A stretch of DNA of 64,000 nt from Psychrobacter aquimaris (GTDB taxonomy: Bacteria > Pseudomonadota > Gammaproteobacteria > Pseudomonadales > Moraxellaceae), in the NCBI RefSeq assembly GCF_016107525.1, contig NZ_JABASR010000007.1, positions 62,001 through 126,000 on the forward strand. The letters are read 5' to 3'. Below, in pieces: positions 50,457-59,035 of this stretch (position 1 is the first letter of the stretch; each line of letters opens with the position of its first letter). The position numbers and the translations under genes are program-made. Below the pieces are notes generated by a model. That model saw only the letters and a list, made by a program, of their open reading frames with translations, did not search any database and was not told the origin of the DNA.

Positions 50457-53400
50457 GTGAACGCCCCACAAATAGCAGTGATTATTGCGACTAAAAACAG
50501 ACCTAACTTACTAAAACAAAGAGCTATAAACTCAGTATTAAATCAGTCCATATCACCGAGCTATATTATTGTTGTAGACGATTCTGCTGACCAAAACCAG
50601 TGTCAAAACAGACTGATAGTCGAATCTATCCCATCAACTAATTGCCATATTAAATATTTACTAAACCAGCGAACTCTAGGTGCTAGTGGAGCATGGAATA
50701 CGGCAATAGAATACCTTAGCAACAGCAATGAACAAAAACAGGATTTCAGTTCACTATTTTTAGCATTTCTTGACGATGATGATGAATGGCATCCTAACTA
50801 CTTAGAAAACTGCAAATCGTTAGCAATCACACAGCATTGCAATATGGTGGCAGCTGGATTTTACCGTTATGAAGGTAATGCACAACAGCCTATCAAATGT
50901 ATACCTCCTGACTCACTAAATGAAGAGCTATTCTTGTGCGGAAATCCAGGTATTCAAGGTTCTAACTTATTCTTATCACTAGATATTATGTTGATGGTAG
51001 GCGGTTTTGATGAGCAACTATCAAGTTGCACTGATCGAGACTTGTGTATACGTCTCTGTGAATTAGACGCAATACGCTACTGCAATATAAAAAAACCACT
51101 ACTAACTCACTATGCCGATAGTGATCGTCAACGACTTAGTACACCAAACTCACCAGCCAAGAATAATGGATTAGCAGTTTTTTGGCAGAAATACCATGGA
51201 CGTATGAGCGCTGATCAAAGTAACGCGTTCCTTGAACGCGCACAGCGCCTATTTTTCTGGCAGCCAGAAATATTACCAAAAAAGATACTAAAGCAGGAAT
51301 CTCAAATCGCATTAACTCTTGGCGTTGAATTTGGAAGTTTTTTATTTAACCAATTAGATCAAGCTATTGAAAAAATTCATCATTTAGGCCAGAAAAGTCT
51401 GGTTAGCTTCAATATCGTTTTGACCACAACTAAAAAATTGGATCAGATTGATTTGCGTACGTTTATTGAGCGGATGAATCAACTAGGAGTTACTTGCTAT
51501 AATTTATGCCATCAGCAAACGTGTATTGAAACAGCCACAGCATTTGTTGCCAAAGAAAATATTGGTAATAGCGTATGGGTATTAAAAGATGGTGACTTTC
51601 AAAAGCAACGCTCTATCGAAAGCGAGAACGATTTATCAACAATATTGACGGACTTAGGCGCTCGTCATTTATGTACTAACCGCTGTAATAAACCCCTCTT
51701 AAAACCGCATGCGACACTCATTAATAGAATAAAACAATGCCGCATTGATGCAGCTAATGATCATATCAGCAGGCTATTTGGTATTCATGAGCTTCTACTA
51801 CTTGGTATCGGCTCTGAAGCTGTTGTTATGACAGATGGTCAGCGTGTTTTTAAATGCATTGATTATTGGAAAACCCACATATCTACTGACCAAATCAATT
51901 TTTTAAAATGGTTCAGTTCACAATGGTACAATCTACCTGGTTTATATACCCTTGACGAAGTTATATCAGATGGAAAAACTTTGGTACTCACTTATCCCTT
52001 TGAAAATAGTATCCCTTATCAAGGTGGCAACTGCGAACAAGTGATGGACTTGCTACACAGTTGCAGCAAAGCAGGAATTGTATGTAATAACATGCACCCG
52101 AAAAACTTAATAAAAACCCAAAGTGAAGTGAAACTGATTGATTATGGCGCGGATATTCGCCCATGGAATGAATTAGGGTTCGAACACATGGCTCGGAGGG
52201 CTTATCTAACTATTCATCATGTGGATCATCCAAATCTCAAGCACTTAATGCGCCAATCTCTGCATACAATAAATTTCCCAGAAATGCAGGGCTATCAAGC
52301 ATTTCGTCAAAAATTAACTGGTATTGACTGTAACCTTAAACAAGCACAGGAGGCATGGCTGCCACTTGCCCCACTAGAAAAACCATCCAAGCCATTTGCC
52401 CTAACTATTGGTGTGATTACCGGTGATGCGCATAAGTTATTGCCGTTATTGAATAGTATTGCTGATCTTGCACAATGTGATTTTTTATCCAGTATAAACT
52501 CCATAGTACTATGCAACGGTTGCTCAGATACCTCTGTGAAAGAAACGCTTTCATTCAGTAAAAGGCTATTGGGTGATATAAAAATAATAAGCGAAACACA
52601 ACAGATAGAAGATGCTGCAAGCGGCCTATTTGGTTCTGACTTGGCAAAACGACCAAAAGGCCAAGTGGGAATTGCACATGCACGGAGCATGCTGCAAAAA
52701 TATGTTGGTTTAAAATGCGCAATGACTCCAAATAACTATGCTTGGATCCTTGATGACGATATGCGTTTAGATGCCCGAGCCAAACAGTTTCTAGCTTGGC
52801 TACCAGTGTTTAAGCAAGCAGATATCGATGTAGTGATTGGACAATACGAAGGCTCATCGCCTAATCCTCCATTAAATGGCCTACGTGGCCAATTGGTAGA
52901 TCTTCTTCATAACTTACGCTGGCTTGATAAACTACCAAACAATATCGAATTGCCTGATCGCAGCCACGAAAATACAATACTTCGAGATAAGTATCCTGAT
53001 TATTACTATGACTTATCTCGTAAACATACGGCTCATATCGAAGCACCATTTTGGCTTGAACCCGCCTACAAAGGTGAAAGCGTCACTGAAGCTCGCTCTC
53101 GATTGATTGCACATGCGCCTTTATTGGTTACGGGCTTCCCGCTCACTCGTGGTATTGTTCCAGCATGTTCAACATCTCCATTAGCTGCAGCAAAAGATAC
53201 GGTAAACCGTGGAGGCAACACCTTTGTACTAAACGCTAAAGCCTTAATACAAACGCCTAACCTAATTTTTAAGATTAATGGCCGTGAAGCTCGCCGTTCA
53301 GACATGGTCTGGGCAATAGTCAATAAACATTACCATGGACTAACTATTAAAAGTGCGCCATTTCCTGTTCAACATACTGGGCGCATACAGCACGAACCAA

Positions 53401-53804
53401 TTTTGAATTTAAGTAAAGTACAGGATGAAATCATGGGATCGGCATTGTATGCTGGTCTGCAAGAATTTCTACGAAACAACGAACGACATAACTTGGTCTT
53501 TACTGATATTGAGATTAGCCAGGTATGGAAAGCAACCAAATTAGAATGCAACACTCGTCTTTCACGTTTAAGGCTCAGTTTTTACCGAATCAATGGTTTA
53601 ACGCAAGCTTTATCCAAATATCCAGAACTAAGCGAGTTGTATAAATACTTGGCTAGCTCGTTTAACCCAGATACTTTTACTAAATTAGAAACCCAAGTTC
53701 AACAAATGAACGAGTGCCATATTTACGAATTTTTAAATCAAATAGTGCCGCAGAGTAACCGCTTTGCAAAAGCACATCAGAAAACCCTTGAGAGAATAGA
53801 ATAA
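50457..53804 (+). CDS. glycosyltransferase / kinase-like / glycosyltransferase fusion protein
   Basis: The gene encodes 1115 residues from GTG 50457, chosen because GGAG lies at 50447-50450; an in-frame ATG at 50445 has no such site. Residues 1-230 are a GT-A family 2 domain (AVIIATKNRPNLLKQRAINSVLNQS, LDDDDEW near 103, CTDRDLCIRLCELD). Residues 430-620 look like a protein/lipid-kinase fold: GIGSEAVV loop, FKCID Lys, HPKNL catalytic loop near 546, LIDYG in place of DFG near 560. From about 647 a second GT-like domain begins (TIGVITGD..., WILDDDMRLD near 762). No signal or membrane helix. It is first in an operon with RibA-NADAR, AsnB-like and NAT-like genes. Confidence 0.8.
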   Translation: MNAPQIAVIIATKNRPNLLKQRAINSVLNQSISPSYIIVVDDSADQNQCQNRLIVESIPSTNCHIKYLLNQRTLGASGAWNTAIEYLSNSNEQKQDFSSLFLAFLDDDDEWHPNYLENCKSLAITQHCNMVAAGFYRYEGNAQQPIKCIPPDSLNEELFLCGNPGIQGSNLFLSLDIMLMVGGFDEQLSSCTDRDLCIRLCELDAIRYCNIKKPLLTHYADSDRQRLSTPNSPAKNNGLAVFWQKYHGRMSADQSNAFLERAQRLFFWQPEILPKKILKQESQIALTLGVEFGSFLFNQLDQAIEKIHHLGQKSLVSFNIVLTTTKKLDQIDLRTFIERMNQLGVTCYNLCHQQTCIETATAFVAKENIGNSVWVLKDGDFQKQRSIESENDLSTILTDLGARHLCTNRCNKPLLKPHATLINRIKQCRIDAANDHISRLFGIHELLLLGIGSEAVVMTDGQRVFKCIDYWKTHISTDQINFLKWFSSQWYNLPGLYTLDEVISDGKTLVLTYPFENSIPYQGGNCEQVMDLLHSCSKAGIVCNNMHPKNLIKTQSEVKLIDYGADIRPWNELGFEHMARRAYLTIHHVDHPNLKHLMRQSLHTINFPEMQGYQAFRQKLTGIDCNLKQAQEAWLPLAPLEKPSKPFALTIGVITGDAHKLLPLLNSIADLAQCDFLSSINSIVLCNGCSDTSVKETLSFSKRLLGDIKIISETQQIEDAASGLFGSDLAKRPKGQVGIAHARSMLQKYVGLKCAMTPNNYAWILDDDMRLDARAKQFLAWLPVFKQADIDVVIGQYEGSSPNPPLNGLRGQLVDLLHNLRWLDKLPNNIELPDRSHENTILRDKYPDYYYDLSRKHTAHIEAPFWLEPAYKGESVTEARSRLIAHAPLLVTGFPLTRGIVPACSTSPLAAAKDTVNRGGNTFVLNAKALIQTPNLIFKINGREARRSDMVWAIVNKHYHGLTIKSAPFPVQHTGRIQHEPILNLSKVQDEIMGSALYAGLQEFLRNNERHNLVFTDIEISQVWKATKLECNTRLSRLRLSFYRINGLTQALSKYPELSELYKYLASSFNPDTFTKLETQVQQMNECHIYEFLNQIVPQSNRFAKAHQKTLERIE

Positions 53805-53805
53805 A

Positions 53806-54864
53806 ATGCCTTTTAAAGATTACTGCGAACTCCCAACACTACACGGCACATTTAGAATGTACGATACTGGCAACGAAATGTTACGAGTAGTCACTTTTGG
53901 TGATATCAATAAACTAGAGAGTAAACCAATACTGCGATTACATTCTTCTTGCCTAGCCTCTGAAGTATTTGAAGCAAGGGACTGTGACTGTGCCGACCAA
54001 TTGCGCGAATCCATGAAGATAATGGCACACAATGGAAGTGGGATCATTTTCCACTTACATCAAGAAGGCCGTGGTCAGGGCCTTTCTAATAAGATTCAAG
54101 CAGTATACAAAATGCAGAGTGAAGCTTTAGATGCAGCAGAGTCATTTGAGGCACTGGGTTTAGAACAAGACGTTCGCGACTATGCACCAGCTATAAATGT
54201 GCTAAAAGAAATGGTAATAAAACAAGTGCGCTTAGTATCAAACAACCCACGTAAGCGACGCGCACTAGAACAAGCAGGAATCGAAGTAGAGCTACTTAAT
54301 ACACACCCACAAATACGGCCTGAAAATATAGATTACTTGAAAAGTAAAAACGAAAAATTAGGGCACTGCCTGCCTTTAGGTTTTGAGTATGACAATATTA
54401 ACTCTATTTTATTTTACCATTCAGATCAAACTTGGGGAGAGCTTTCTAACTTTTCAAAACATGCCATATATCTGCATAATAAAATTTGGCCGACAACAGA
54501 GCACTTTTACCAAGCACAAAAATTTAGAGATCATACATTGCAAGAGCGCATACGCTGTGCAGCAAGTCCTATGTTAGCCAAACAAATGGCTAAGCAGTTA
54601 GAATCACAACACCTACAACCTAACTGGCATAACATGAAGGAAGAGATAATGCTGCAAGCACTTACAGCCAAATTTACTCAGAACCCTGAACTTGAAGCGT
54701 TATTATTATCAACCCAGCAATATCACATAGCCGAACATACACTCAATGACAGTTATTGGGGCGATGCAGAAGATGGTAGTGGCTTGAATCGGTTAGGTGA
54801 ACTGTTAATGCAATTGCGTAATCAGCTACAGTTCAACAAAGAAGCGCAACTATGTGCGGAATAG
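53806..54864 (+). CDS. GTP cyclohydrolase II - NADAR (YbiA-like N-glycosidase) fusion
   Basis: The 352-residue protein joins two enzymes. Residues 1-195 are RibA-like: zinc ligands in HSSCL and RDCDC (about 47-65), the HQEGRGQGL motif with the catalytic Arg, GLEQDVRDYAP and NNPRKRRALEQAGI. Residues 205-345 are NADAR: ELSNFSKHAIYLHNKIWPTTEHFYQAQKF and YWGDAEDGSGLNRLGELLMQLR. RibA opens GTP to a diamino-ribosylamino-pyrimidinone phosphate; YbiA-type domains remove the sugar phosphate from such intermediates. Together they would give a free triaminopyrimidinone. The gene starts one base after the previous stop. Confidence 0.9.
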   Translation: MPFKDYCELPTLHGTFRMYDTGNEMLRVVTFGDINKLESKPILRLHSSCLASEVFEARDCDCADQLRESMKIMAHNGSGIIFHLHQEGRGQGLSNKIQAVYKMQSEALDAAESFEALGLEQDVRDYAPAINVLKEMVIKQVRLVSNNPRKRRALEQAGIEVELLNTHPQIRPENIDYLKSKNEKLGHCLPLGFEYDNINSILFYHSDQTWGELSNFSKHAIYLHNKIWPTTEHFYQAQKFRDHTLQERIRCAASPMLAKQMAKQLESQHLQPNWHNMKEEIMLQALTAKFTQNPELEALLLSTQQYHIAEHTLNDSYWGDAEDGSGLNRLGELLMQLRNQLQFNKEAQLCAE

Positions 54865-56288
54865 TCGTGCTTCACGGTGATACCGCCGAACAGAATATAT
54901 CAGCTGCTTTAACTCGCCTTACTCATCGAGGTCCTGATGACCAACACTATTGGATCAAGGGGAAGTTAGCTATTGGGTTTGCACGTTTGGCAATTAATGA
55001 TGAAAGCATTAAAGGACGCCAACCTTACAAATCCAGCTGTATGATAGGAGCTTTTAATGGCGAGATTTACAATGCAGATTTACTTGCAAAACAATATGAC
55101 CTCCTTCGTAATAGCGACTGCGATACACATGTAATCGCGCCACTATTCGCTCAACTGGGTGAGCAGGTACTAAGCGAGTTAGACGGATTTTATTCAGGGG
55201 TTATTTATCAACTGGAGACAAATACGATTCTATTGTTTCGCGACCATATGGGTAAAAAGCCACTGTTTTACGGTCAAGCCAATAACAACCTATTTGTTGT
55301 CAGTGAACTTAAAGCCCTACAAAATATTGACTGGTTCGAGCAAGTGCCCCTTGGTATTAGTCAGCTTGACTTAGCTACGGGCACGCTTACCCAAATAGCA
55401 CGCCACCAACAGTTAACCAGTACAACATCTAATCTGCTTTCAGCAATGGAACAAGCAGTTATTAAACGCTTACCTAAACAGCCCTTCGGTGTTTTCCTGA
55501 GCGGAGGTCTAGATAGTTCGATTATTGCGGCTATAACTTGTCAGCATCGCCAAGATGTAACTTATTTTACTCTGGGAGATTCCAATAGTATTGATGTTGC
55601 TATGGTTGAAATGCTTGTTAAACACCTAAGATTAAAGCAAGTTATCTACATGCCATTACCAAGTAAGCAAAAGTTACCCGGATTGATTGATAAAGTACTT
55701 TACGCAACTGAAAGTTACAATCCATCGATCATTAGTAATGGTCTTGCGACTTATTTATTAGCTCAAGCAGCACAGAGGAAAGACTTAAAGGTAGTACTAA
55801 CCGGAGAAGGGGCAGATGAGCTGTTTGCTGGTTACCATGAGCAACTATCTGAACAAGAGTGGCAAGTTATTCGTACCAAGCTGATAACCGATATGCACTT
55901 TACAGAACTTCGTAGGCTTGATAAGTGCAGCATGGCACACAGTATTGAAGCTCGTTGCCCATTTTTAGATCGTACAGTAAAGAGGGTTGCCGATGACCTT
56001 GAGCATAAGCAGTTCTATATTCCCGGTTACAACAAAATAGCACTTAGGGACGCCTTTAGGCACTTATTGCCTGCCGAGATCGCAAACCGAAAAAAGACCT
56101 CGCTTGATGTTGGTAGTGGCATTCGAAAGTTGGTAGTGGACTATTTAACCCGTAACGGTAATACAGAAATGGTAGAACTTAAGGAAATATGGAAAGATAC
56201 ATTCACATACGATGTAGACGATCCTTACTTTTTTAGCTATCCAACATTTGATTCTGCTATTGCTAAACGAGGAGCATCTCACAGATGA
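54852..56288 (+). CDS. asparagine-synthetase-like glutamine-dependent amidotransferase
   Basis: The 478-residue protein has the AsnB layout: Cys2 as amidotransferase nucleophile (MCGIVVLHG), LTHRGPDDQHYW, FNGEIYNADLL, then the synthetase domain with the PPi loop FLSGGLDSSI near 213-222 and GEGADELFAGYHEQL. C-terminal KCSMAHSIEARCPFLDRTVKRVAD is also conserved. It is shorter than housekeeping AsnB (about 550), as are many pathway-specific copies that amidate small molecules or form lactams. The start overlaps the RibA-NADAR gene by 13 bases, so translation is coupled. Confidence 0.88.
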   Translation: MCGIVVLHGDTAEQNISAALTRLTHRGPDDQHYWIKGKLAIGFARLAINDESIKGRQPYKSSCMIGAFNGEIYNADLLAKQYDLLRNSDCDTHVIAPLFAQLGEQVLSELDGFYSGVIYQLETNTILLFRDHMGKKPLFYGQANNNLFVVSELKALQNIDWFEQVPLGISQLDLATGTLTQIARHQQLTSTTSNLLSAMEQAVIKRLPKQPFGVFLSGGLDSSIIAAITCQHRQDVTYFTLGDSNSIDVAMVEMLVKHLRLKQVIYMPLPSKQKLPGLIDKVLYATESYNPSIISNGLATYLLAQAAQRKDLKVVLTGEGADELFAGYHEQLSEQEWQVIRTKLITDMHFTELRRLDKCSMAHSIEARCPFLDRTVKRVADDLEHKQFYIPGYNKIALRDAFRHLLPAEIANRKKTSLDVGSGIRKLVVDYLTRNGNTEMVELKEIWKDTFTYDVDDPYFFSYPTFDSAIAKRGASHR

Positions 56289-56965
56289 CAGTGCATTTAG
56301 CTCAACAAATACTACTCGCTAAATTTAAGCAAGAGCCATTCCATAATTTATACCTACTCAACAACGTACACCCTGCAACGATGGCATATGGTGGTACCTG
56401 TTCAGACAAAGCTCTAAGCTACTTAGATGCAACCAAAGCAGTTGGGTTAGATGCATACTTGCACTCTGCTCGCATTGGTGGAAAAGATATCCACCGACTA
56501 GTAAGACTGGAAATAAACAACCAGCGCTACTTTGCAGATATTGGCAATGGGTGGCCATCCATTCAACTTATCCCAGCCGAAACCCCCATTTTATATGAGT
56601 GTTACGGCATGCGCTTTAGGACTACGATAGAAAACGATGTGATCACAGTCTACCACCGAAAACGTAATGTAGAAAAAAAACAAATGGAAATTGATATTGC
56701 CGCAAAGTCTGAAACCGAAATCTATCACAGTATTGAAAACCGCTTTTCTGCCGATATTATCTATCCATTTAGTAGCCAGTTACGTTTCTCGATGGTTGTT
56801 GGTAAACGCTTTTTATTTATTCGCGATACCCAATTAGAAATTTACAGCAATAGTGGCTACGAGGAGGTTCTAAACATCAGTATGAGTAATCTGCAAGACG
56901 TTATAAAGAAATACTTTGGCTATGATATTAAGCCAATCGAGTCTCAATTTAGCGATACAAACTAA
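56285..56965 (+). CDS. arylamine N-acetyltransferase-like protein
   Basis: The 226-residue protein overlaps the AsnB-like stop (ATGA). It shows the NAT triad pattern: Cys39 in GGTCSDKALSYLDATKAVGLDAYLHSARI, His70 in DIHRLVRLEI and Asp85 in YFADIGNGWP, with the Cys-to-His spacing shorter than in standard NATs. NAT-type enzymes move acyl groups from CoA to aromatic amines, or form amides in natural-product pathways. The N-terminal helices of full NATs are reduced. As the last gene of the operon it may acylate the aminopyrimidine made upstream. Confidence 0.8.
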   Translation: MTVHLAQQILLAKFKQEPFHNLYLLNNVHPATMAYGGTCSDKALSYLDATKAVGLDAYLHSARIGGKDIHRLVRLEINNQRYFADIGNGWPSIQLIPAETPILYECYGMRFRTTIENDVITVYHRKRNVEKKQMEIDIAAKSETEIYHSIENRFSADIIYPFSSQLRFSMVVGKRFLFIRDTQLEIYSNSGYEEVLNISMSNLQDVIKKYFGYDIKPIESQFSDTN

Positions 56966-57044
56966 TTATAAAATTTGATCTGATAGTTTCATTCCACATG
57001 TAATACTACTATCTCCCAAGTTGATGTGTACGGATTTGACGGCA

Positions 57045-57790
57045 TAGGTCCCACGTCAGTGGGCCTATCCTCCTGAAGATACAATCATTGTCAGGGTAAC
57101 GCAAACCACTGATAGCGGCAATTCAGTATGACCGATATAGTGGGTAGATATGCAGCGAGCCAGCTTACCGACCAGTGAGTATATTGGTTCGATTGTAAAA
57201 AGCCACAAAGTGGTCGAGCTTGAGCAAGCGATCGCGGATGTATTTGCACAAATGGTTGATGATTATTCTCTTAATGCGCTCAATGGTATTTTTAACTATA
57301 TTTAACTATAGCGTGCCGTGCCAGGGTCGTCAGTCGGTCGTAGAGTGCTTTACTAAGCTAAACGGTCTGGTGGTATTCAGGCGTGATGATGACGGGCTAT
57401 CTGATACACTGATGCGGATTATCTATGCCAATTGGCAAGCGCTGGCAAGTGAGCGCGGGCTGGGATTTTTGCAGTTTGTTCTTGATATGCTATACCCCAA
57501 ACAAAATGAAATTATGAGGCTTTGGCACTCTAAATCCTTAGCGCACAAATATCCCTCATATCTGACCGATACCGCGCGTACAGATAGGTTTTTGACCAGT
57601 CGTATTTGTATTAAACTTGATGCAGTGGTAAATATCTGCGAGCTGTCAGAGCTTGCTCCTACATTATCACGGCTTGTGCCGTGGCAGGTTGTGCCAGAGA
57701 TTGCGGTTAACCCACCATCAACTCAGAATATGGACGTCAAAGTTGCGGTGGCTGGCGAGGTTATCGCAGTAGCTGATTTTTCCCCTTTTT
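57045..57790 (+). pseudogene. remnant of prophage tail genes
   Basis: At 57057-57131 a frame ends WAYPPEDTIIVRVTQTTDSGNSV and stop, like the end of a tail-tip protein. From 57149 a 51-codon piece (MQRASLPTSEYIGSIVKSHKVVEL...) stops at 57307. Another frame then runs to about 57790 (GLSDTLMRIIYANWQALASERGLGF, DRFLTSRICIKLDAVV, LSRLVPWQVVPEIAVN), which reads like a phage tail protein lacking its start. The long frame that begins at 57220 is not a gene. The host tail operon is no longer present, so these are decayed pieces of an older prophage. Confidence 0.6.
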
Positions 57791-57810
57791 TGAAATATTT
57801 AAGAATAAAT

Positions 57811-57839
57811 TTGACATATCATAACCCTAGGGTTATATT
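57811..57839 (+). promoter_or_regulatory. hicAB promoter
   Basis: TTGACA (57811-57816) and TATATT (57834-57839) are separated by 17 bp. The first palindromic operator lies in the spacer. Confidence 0.8.
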
Positions 57840-57869
57840 GTACTTAATAATTTATAACCCTAGGGTTAT
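57821..57869 (+). promoter_or_regulatory. two palindromic operators of hicAB
   Basis: ATAACCCTAGGGTTAT occurs perfectly at 57821-57836 and 57854-57869, each a complete 16-bp palindrome, 33 bp apart centre to centre. One lies between -35 and -10, the other just after the start of transcription. They are the natural binding sites for a dimeric HicB or HicAB complex. Confidence 0.85.
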
Positions 57870-57911
57870 GGTTATTACAATAGAAATGAATTTTGATTAT
57901 AGGAGGTTTTT

Positions 57912-58094
57912 ATTAAGTCATCCGAGCTTATAGATATGCTCATAGCAGATGGATGGTATTGGGTCGCCACTAAGGGTAGTCATTTTCAGTACAAGCATAA
58001 AACTAAAAAGGGCAGGGTTACTGTCCCACACCCTAAAAAAGACCTACCGAAAGGTACTGTTAATAGTATTTTCAAACAAGCTGGATTGAAATGA
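57912..58094 (+). CDS. hicA: HicA toxin with an ATT start codon
   Basis: A 60-codon frame matches HicA over its full length: (M)KSSELIDMLIADGWYWVATKGSHFQYKH, then RVTVPHPKKDLPKGTVNSIFKQAGLK, with the catalytic His in KGSHFQY. HicA is a small ribosome-independent mRNA interferase with a dsRBD-like fold. No ATG, GTG or TTG stands at the expected start; instead ATT at 57912 lies five bases after a perfect AGGAGG (57901-57906). The next ATG is codon 9. This rare start would lower toxin synthesis. The gene was too short and lacked a standard start for usual gene calling. Confidence 0.85.
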   Translation: MKSSELIDMLIADGWYWVATKGSHFQYKHKTKKGRVTVPHPKKDLPKGTVNSIFKQAGLK

Positions 58095-58114
58095 TCCAGT
58101 GGCTTTAGCAATAG

Positions 58115-58140
58115 TTAGCTTTGTTTGCAAACGAAGCTAA
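58115..58140 (+). promoter_or_regulatory. hairpin between hicA and hicB
   Basis: TTAGCTTTGTTTG and CAAACGAAGCTAA form a near-perfect 26-bp palindrome (one G-U pair as RNA) in the unusually long 143-bp hicA-hicB space. It has no T tract, so it may be an RNA stability or processing element or another operator. Confidence 0.5.
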
Positions 58141-58237
58141 CGTTTGACTACAGCTAACTTGTAAGTACTAATAAAAAATCTGTTTTGAAATAATCTATAC
58201 CGTTGAATTAATAAAACCTATATAAAGGAGTCTAGCC

Positions 58238-58648
58238 ATGTTTTATCCTATCGCAATCGAGAGAGGAGATAGTCATACAGCGCATGGTATCCGTGTACCT
58301 GATTTACCAGGATGCTTTTCTGCTGCTGATAACTATCAAGATGCTGTTGATATGGCGATTGAAGCTATCGAGCTGCATTTAGAAGGCTTGGTAGAAGACG
58401 GAGAACAAATCCCACTTCCTTCTGATATCGGTGCTTATATGGATAATCCAGAGTACGAAGGTGTAACTTGGGCTTTAGCGCCAGTCGATGTAAATCGTTA
58501 TCTCGGAAAAACTGAAAAAATCAATGTAACTTTACCAAGTCGTCTGATTCATATGATTGATGAGAAAGTTGCAAGCAATAAAGAACGTTATAAGAGTAGA
58601 AGTAATTTTATTGCATTATTGGCAGAAAAGAATTTTTTTGCACATTGA
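58238..58648 (+). CDS. hicB: HicB antitoxin
   Basis: The 136-residue protein has the HicB degenerate RNase-H-like domain (MFYPIAIERGDSHTAHGIRVPDLPGCFSAADNYQDAVDMAIEAIELHLEGL) and a C-terminal ribbon-helix-helix-like part (EKINVTLPSRLIHMIDEKVASNKERYKSRSNFIALL) for DNA binding. It neutralises HicA and represses the operon. It has its own AAAGGAG and is well separated from hicA, so an internal promoter is possible. A strong terminator follows. Confidence 0.92.
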   Translation: MFYPIAIERGDSHTAHGIRVPDLPGCFSAADNYQDAVDMAIEAIELHLEGLVEDGEQIPLPSDIGAYMDNPEYEGVTWALAPVDVNRYLGKTEKINVTLPSRLIHMIDEKVASNKERYKSRSNFIALLAEKNFFAH

Positions 58649-58664
58649 TATTAGTGTTCTAATA

Positions 58665-58692
58665 AAAAAGCCTCGCATTTGCGGGGCTTTTT
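58665..58692. terminator. bidirectional intrinsic terminator after hicB
   Basis: AAAAAGCCTCGC pairs with GCGGGGCTTTTT around the loop ATTT. A and T tracts on either side serve both hicB and the convergent gene at 58718. Confidence 0.9.
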
Positions 58693-58717
58693 ATTAATGG
58701 TAAAAAATACAAACATT

Positions 58718-59035
58718 TTATTTTAACCCTTTAAGTAGCATATTTCTTGCGTATTCTACGCCAGCAGCCTCTTGCATTTCTTGCCAGCTTTCGTAAGTAG
58801 TATTTTCTTGGATAAAGCTCTCCCATTTTTCGTCTGGAATAGCCTCAAAATCTTCGTTTGATTCAATCTTGAACCCAGAAGCATTAAATAATTCATCAAG
58901 ATTGGAGTATTGACTACAGTTTGAGATGAATTTGGGATCCATAAGCTCACCCATCTGAACACTATGCTCCCCTGATAGTTCTGAAGCGTTTTTACTTAGC
59001 TGCTCAAGTCCTGTGAAATCTACTTCATTTTTCAT
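58718..59035 (-). CDS. small acidic protein of unknown function
   Basis: The gene encodes 105 residues, acidic and helical (GLEQLSKNASELSGEHSVQMGELMDP, PDEKWESFIQENTTYESWQEMQEAAGVEYARNMLL). A GAGGAAAAAA ribosome site lies before the ATG at 59035. I recognise no family; the location in a decayed island suggests mobile-element origin. Confidence 0.55.
   Translation of the reverse strand: MKNEVDFTGLEQLSKNASELSGEHSVQMGELMDPKFISNCSQYSNLDELFNASGFKIESNEDFEAIPDEKWESFIQENTTYESWQEMQEAAGVEYARNMLLKGLK

Noticed and set aside
57220-57933. 237-codon frame across the phage remnant and the hicAB promoter
   Set aside because: Its start lies in another frame of an older gene piece and its end runs through the hicAB operators, so it is not one gene.
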